Shown here piece by piece: positions 38,050 through 41,093 of a stretch of 41,093 bases of DNA; within the stretch, counting starts at the first letter, position 1, and each line of letters starts with the position of its first letter. Position numbers and translations under genes: made by a program. This DNA comes from Candidatus Aenigmatarchaeota archaeon. GTDB taxonomy: Archaea > Aenigmatarchaeota > Aenigmatarchaeia > QMZP01. The DNA lies in NCBI GenBank assembly GCA_016782405.1, contig JADHYO010000002.1, positions 1 through 41,093 on the forward strand. Reading direction: 5' to 3'. The notes below the pieces were generated by a model. The model made no database searches, had not been told where the DNA came from, and was given only the letters and a program-made list of their open reading frames with translations.

Positions 38050-40896
38050 CTATGCCTTGCTCTTCCTTTCTGTGACATGCTTAACAAGGTGTTTGAAAAG
38101 AACCTTTCCCCCCTTCACAATTCTCACCGCCTCCCGAGGGTTGGTAGCAGCTTGTTTCGCCATTTTCCCCAGGAACCTGGGATTTGTATAAAAATCAAGG
38201 CGCGCCTTGTTGCACCACTGAACAAGCTCATTAGCCTGGAGCCCTGGCCTGCTCACAGTAGACTTGTGAAGCCCCTCTGGGGTTATCCACTCCCTCCATT
38301 CATTAGTCTCCAAATAATTATTCTGCTGCGCCCATTCAAATGCAGCTGTTCCAGGATAAACCATCAAAGGATAGAACTGTGCAGAATTTGGATTCAGCTC
38401 TTTTGCAAACCCAATTGTGGCTTGCATACTCTCTCTGGTGTCAGTGGGGAGCCCCATAATAAAGCACCCATTAATAAGTAGCCCAGCCCTCTTGGCATTG
38501 TCCATGAACTGCTGCTGCATCCCCCTGGTCTGTCCCTTAGTCACTGCATTCAGACTGGACTGTGCAGAGGATTCAAACCCAACACACATCAACCTGCATC
38601 GAGCCTCCCTCATTTTCTGCATTGTCTCCAGGTCAGTATTAACCCTGGCATTGCACGACCATCCCACTCGAACGTCCCTGCCAATTAACTCATCACAAAG
38701 CCCAATTGTCCTCTTCTTGTCTGCTGGGAAAGTGTCATCCTCCACCATCACTTCATTGACAAATGGAAGCTTCTCCTGGATATATTCAAACTCATCAGCT
38801 GAATTCTTTATTGAACGAGGTCTGTAGGATCTTTGCGACGGAATGTTGCAGTTGCTCACAGCAACCCCATGAATAGTGTACGAGTGTGAATCCTTGACAG
38901 AAAAATTATAAACATATCCATTATATGGCCTTTTTGACACTTTGGTGATGGGTGCAAAAATATATTTGTCTACTCTTTTCCATTTTTTGGATTTTGAAAC
39001 CTTCTTTTTATCAAGGGTAAAGAGATTTCCAAGCAGGGAGTTCAGTCTCTCTTTGGCATTTCCAAAAACCCAAACATCATATCTGTCGTGCTTTGACTTG
39101 ATAACCCTTCCATTTATATTGCTTTCATACTTTCCTTTTTTGGTTACCTGTAAAGAGTGGTAGAAACCCATCCTATTCAAAATAAGTTGTAATTGCTCTG
39201 CAAGTATTTTTGAAGTGGTGTTGAAGCCTATCCTCTTGGGAATCTTGTATCCATCCCCTCTCATATAACCGGTCAGGATACTGATTTGTTTGTCCTCTGG
39301 AAGATGTAACCATCCCCAGGGAATTTTTTTGTTAGATGCCCCTGTCCCAAAAAGTTTTTCAAAAAGGGTGGCAACAAGAGCGGAGTGAACGCTTATTTGG
39401 TATGCTGTTATGGTGTCAGAAATCATACAACCCAACCCAAAATACATTTTCACCAACTTTTTGATATCCTCCAGGTATTCTGTTTCATTCTTATTGAAGG
39501 TGAAAACAAGAACCTTGGAATTCGGCCGTGATTTGAGTTTGTGTACATGACCTTCAGCCAGATAGTAACCAAAAAGCCGTAACAGGCCAGAATCCAGCTT
39601 GAGTCTCCTGGGGACAGGTTTTTTTGAGTAGGTGTACCTCACATCATCCTCCCCAATATGCAAAGCATATTCATGATATGTTATTCTCTGATAACCCTTT
39701 GCTATTTTACTCACAGTCTTGCGGTCGATGCCGCACAATATTGCCGTCTTTTTCATGGAATAGCCCCGCTTCAAAAGGGTTGCTGCTTTCTTGATGTCAC
39801 ACTCTTTCACCCTTGAGGTTTTTTTATGCTTGGATGTGGGTGTTCCTACGATTTCCACTACATCAATAACCCCAATATCCTTAGTCTTGCGTATCCGCGG
39901 CAGAGCAACATAATCCCCAACTGAGAGATTATCAGCCCTGATGGGAGAGGGCTCTTTTCCTTCACGGGAAGCATAAAGTTTGTGATTTGGGGTTAACTCT
40001 AGATGGGAAGGGATTCCTTGAACTTTCAAGACAACAATATCCCCTGTGAATTCCCTCTTCATAACAGCATCAATATTATGGAATTCACCATCATGAGAAA
40101 GAACCCTTGGCATATTCTTGCCATCAATATTGACAACACCACCTGTTTTCAGTCCAGTCCCCTCAATAAGTCTCCCTATGGAATGCATTCCCTTATCTGT
40201 TATCACAGGCATTTCAGGAGTTAAGCAAAAAGCGCATCTATACGGGCAGCCTCTTGCTGTGAGAATCTGGATTTCAGGCCACGTGACAGAAGCATAAAAA
40301 TATTTCTTTATCCCTTCCTTACCAAAATGTTTCAAGTAAATTTCAGAAACAAACGGAAGCGAGTCCAAATCATCTATCAGGCCAGCGTCCTTATTATCCA
40401 CTATCCCCTTCCCGTCCCTGAAAGAAAGCCCCTTAACCTTGTGCAGCTCCTTACCATCCCTGAGGCTCCTTGCCAACCCCCTAACAACAAAATCATACTC
40501 CCCCCTGCACACTGAATCAATTTCACGCCCCATTTTAAAACATTCCTCAGACATGTTAGTGGGAAATGTACCAACCAAGCTGACATGTGCCCCAGCAACC
40601 ACACCCTTAATCTTACCAGCAACATCAATATCATTCCTTATACTCGGCGTGGACGTGTCAATCACAACTAAGTCCGGCGAAAATTCCTTGGCAAAAGCAA
40701 TAGTCTCTTCCCGCCCCCACCCCCTAGCCACAGCATCAATCAACCTAACATCAAATCCATCCTTCTCCAAAGCGCCGGCAGCATACGCAAGATAGTAAGG
40801 CTGGTAAAGTGTTCCACTCTTGGCAACACATGGGGAGCGGGACTGACGCGAATATTTTGGCAGGAATGGTGGGTTGAGTGCAAGTATCTTAAACAT
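38050..40896 (-). CDS. B12-binding-domain radical SAM protein interrupted by an intein
   Basis: Host reads ARGCPYRCAF | C...N | CNIPSQRSYRPRS; extein 489 aa, similar in size to the other two radical SAM proteins in the window. Confidence 0.9.
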   Translation of the reverse strand: MFKILALNPPFLPKYSRQSRSPCVAKSGTLYQPYYLAYAAGALEKDGFDVRLIDAVARGWGREETIAFAKEFSPDLVVIDTSTPSIRNDIDVAGKIKGVVAGAHVSLVGTFPTNMSEECFKMGREIDSVCRGEYDFVVRGLARSLRDGKELHKVKGLSFRDGKGIVDNKDAGLIDDLDSLPFVSEIYLKHFGKEGIKKYFYASVTWPEIQILTARGCPYRCAFCLTPEMPVITDKGMHSIGRLIEGTGLKTGGVVNIDGKNMPRVLSHDGEFHNIDAVMKREFTGDIVVLKVQGIPSHLELTPNHKLYASREGKEPSPIRADNLSVGDYVALPRIRKTKDIGVIDVVEIVGTPTSKHKKTSRVKECDIKKAATLLKRGYSMKKTAILCGIDRKTVSKIAKGYQRITYHEYALHIGEDDVRYTYSKKPVPRRLKLDSGLLRLFGYYLAEGHVHKLKSRPNSKVLVFTFNKNETEYLEDIKKLVKMYFGLGCMISDTITAYQISVHSALVATLFEKLFGTGASNKKIPWGWLHLPEDKQISILTGYMRGDGYKIPKRIGFNTTSKILAEQLQLILNRMGFYHSLQVTKKGKYESNINGRVIKSKHDRYDVWVFGNAKERLNSLLGNLFTLDKKKVSKSKKWKRVDKYIFAPITKVSKRPYNGYVYNFSVKDSHSYTIHGVAVSNCNIPSQRSYRPRSIKNSADEFEYIQEKLPFVNEVMVEDDTFPADKKRTIGLCDELIGRDVRVGWSCNARVNTDLETMQKMREARCRLMCVGFESSAQSSLNAVTKGQTRGMQQQFMDNAKRAGLLINGCFIMGLPTDTRESMQATIGFAKELNPNSAQFYPLMVYPGTAAFEWAQQNNYLETNEWREWITPEGLHKSTVSRPGLQANELVQWCNKARLDFYTNPRFLGKMAKQAATNPREAVRIVKGGKVLFKHLVKHVTERKSKA
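38851..40227 (-). mobile_element. intein (459 aa) with LAGLIDADG endonuclease and HTH segment
   Basis: Starts CLTPEMPVITDKG (block A), TPNHKLYAS (block B), endonuclease motifs LFGYYLAEGHV and ILTGYMRGDGY, block F YNFSVKDSHSYTIHGVAVSN, then +1 Cys. HTH: KRGYSMKKTAILCGIDRKTVSKI. Confidence 0.92.
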
Positions 40897-40948
40897 AGAT
40901 TCACCTGAACCCTCTTTTTCTGTTCAGTTTTTTAAAGGTATTCCCCAA

Positions 40949-41092
40949 TCATCCCGTTCTGTATACATAAAAATTCTTATAAGAAAACACATGATCCTCG
41001 AGCATTGGAAATTCCTCAGAATTCACCACAATATATTCAACATCAATCCCCTCCAAACATTCAACGCATTTCTCACTGAAAATCTTTTTGTA
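40949..41092 (-). CDS. C-terminal fragment of an unidentified protein running off the window
   Basis: Minus strand open frame YKKIFSEKCVECLEGIDVEYIVVNSEEFPMLEDHVFSYKNFYVYRTG*. Confidence 0.4.
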   Translation of the reverse strand, partial: YKKIFSEKCVECLEGIDVEYIVVNSEEFPMLEDHVFSYKNFYVYRTG

Positions 41093-41093
41093 T

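Noticed and set aside
1-41093. CRISPR arrays, transposases, IS inverted repeats
   Set aside because: No regularly spaced repeats, transposase-like ORFs or terminal inverted repeats were noticed on reading; not tested by computation.

Overview
Archaeal chromosome segment; the taxon is not resolvable from the window alone, but DPANN/euryarchaeal-type gene content is plausible. Left part (1-13.4 kb): nnrD C-terminus, cyclic-2,3-diphosphoglycerate-synthetase-like protein, a class III-type pilin, three tandem lipoproteins, EndoQ-like PHP nuclease, DUF1512-like membrane protein, two intron-bearing tRNA genes, a free-standing LAGLIDADG endonuclease gene, a small wHTH gene, tRNA-splicing endonuclease (endA), ribosomal protein S17e, a CBS protein, signal peptidase and transcription factor S. 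Right part (13.4-41 kb): a large surface-glycan / protein-glycosylation island with glycosyltransferases, epimerases, a nucleotide-sugar dehydrogenase, a flippase, methyltransferases and three B12-type radical SAM proteins. Most notable: (1) a tRNA-Phe(GAA) gene that I read as interrupted three times (anticodon loop plus two T-arm insertions, one forming a textbook bulge-helix-bulge). Its 3' end is overlapped antisense by a LAGLIDADG gene, about 1 kb from an endA whose usual catalytic Lys position reads Ala. (2) A tRNA-Asn(GUU) with an anticodon-loop intron and an unusual D-arm insertion. (3) A 459-aa intein with LAGLIDADG and HTH segments inserted exactly before the third Cys of the CxxxCxxC [4Fe-4S] motif of a radical SAM enzyme. 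(4) A mosaic GtrA/glycosyltransferase ORF ending next to a relic copy of a neighbouring acetyltransferase 5' end.
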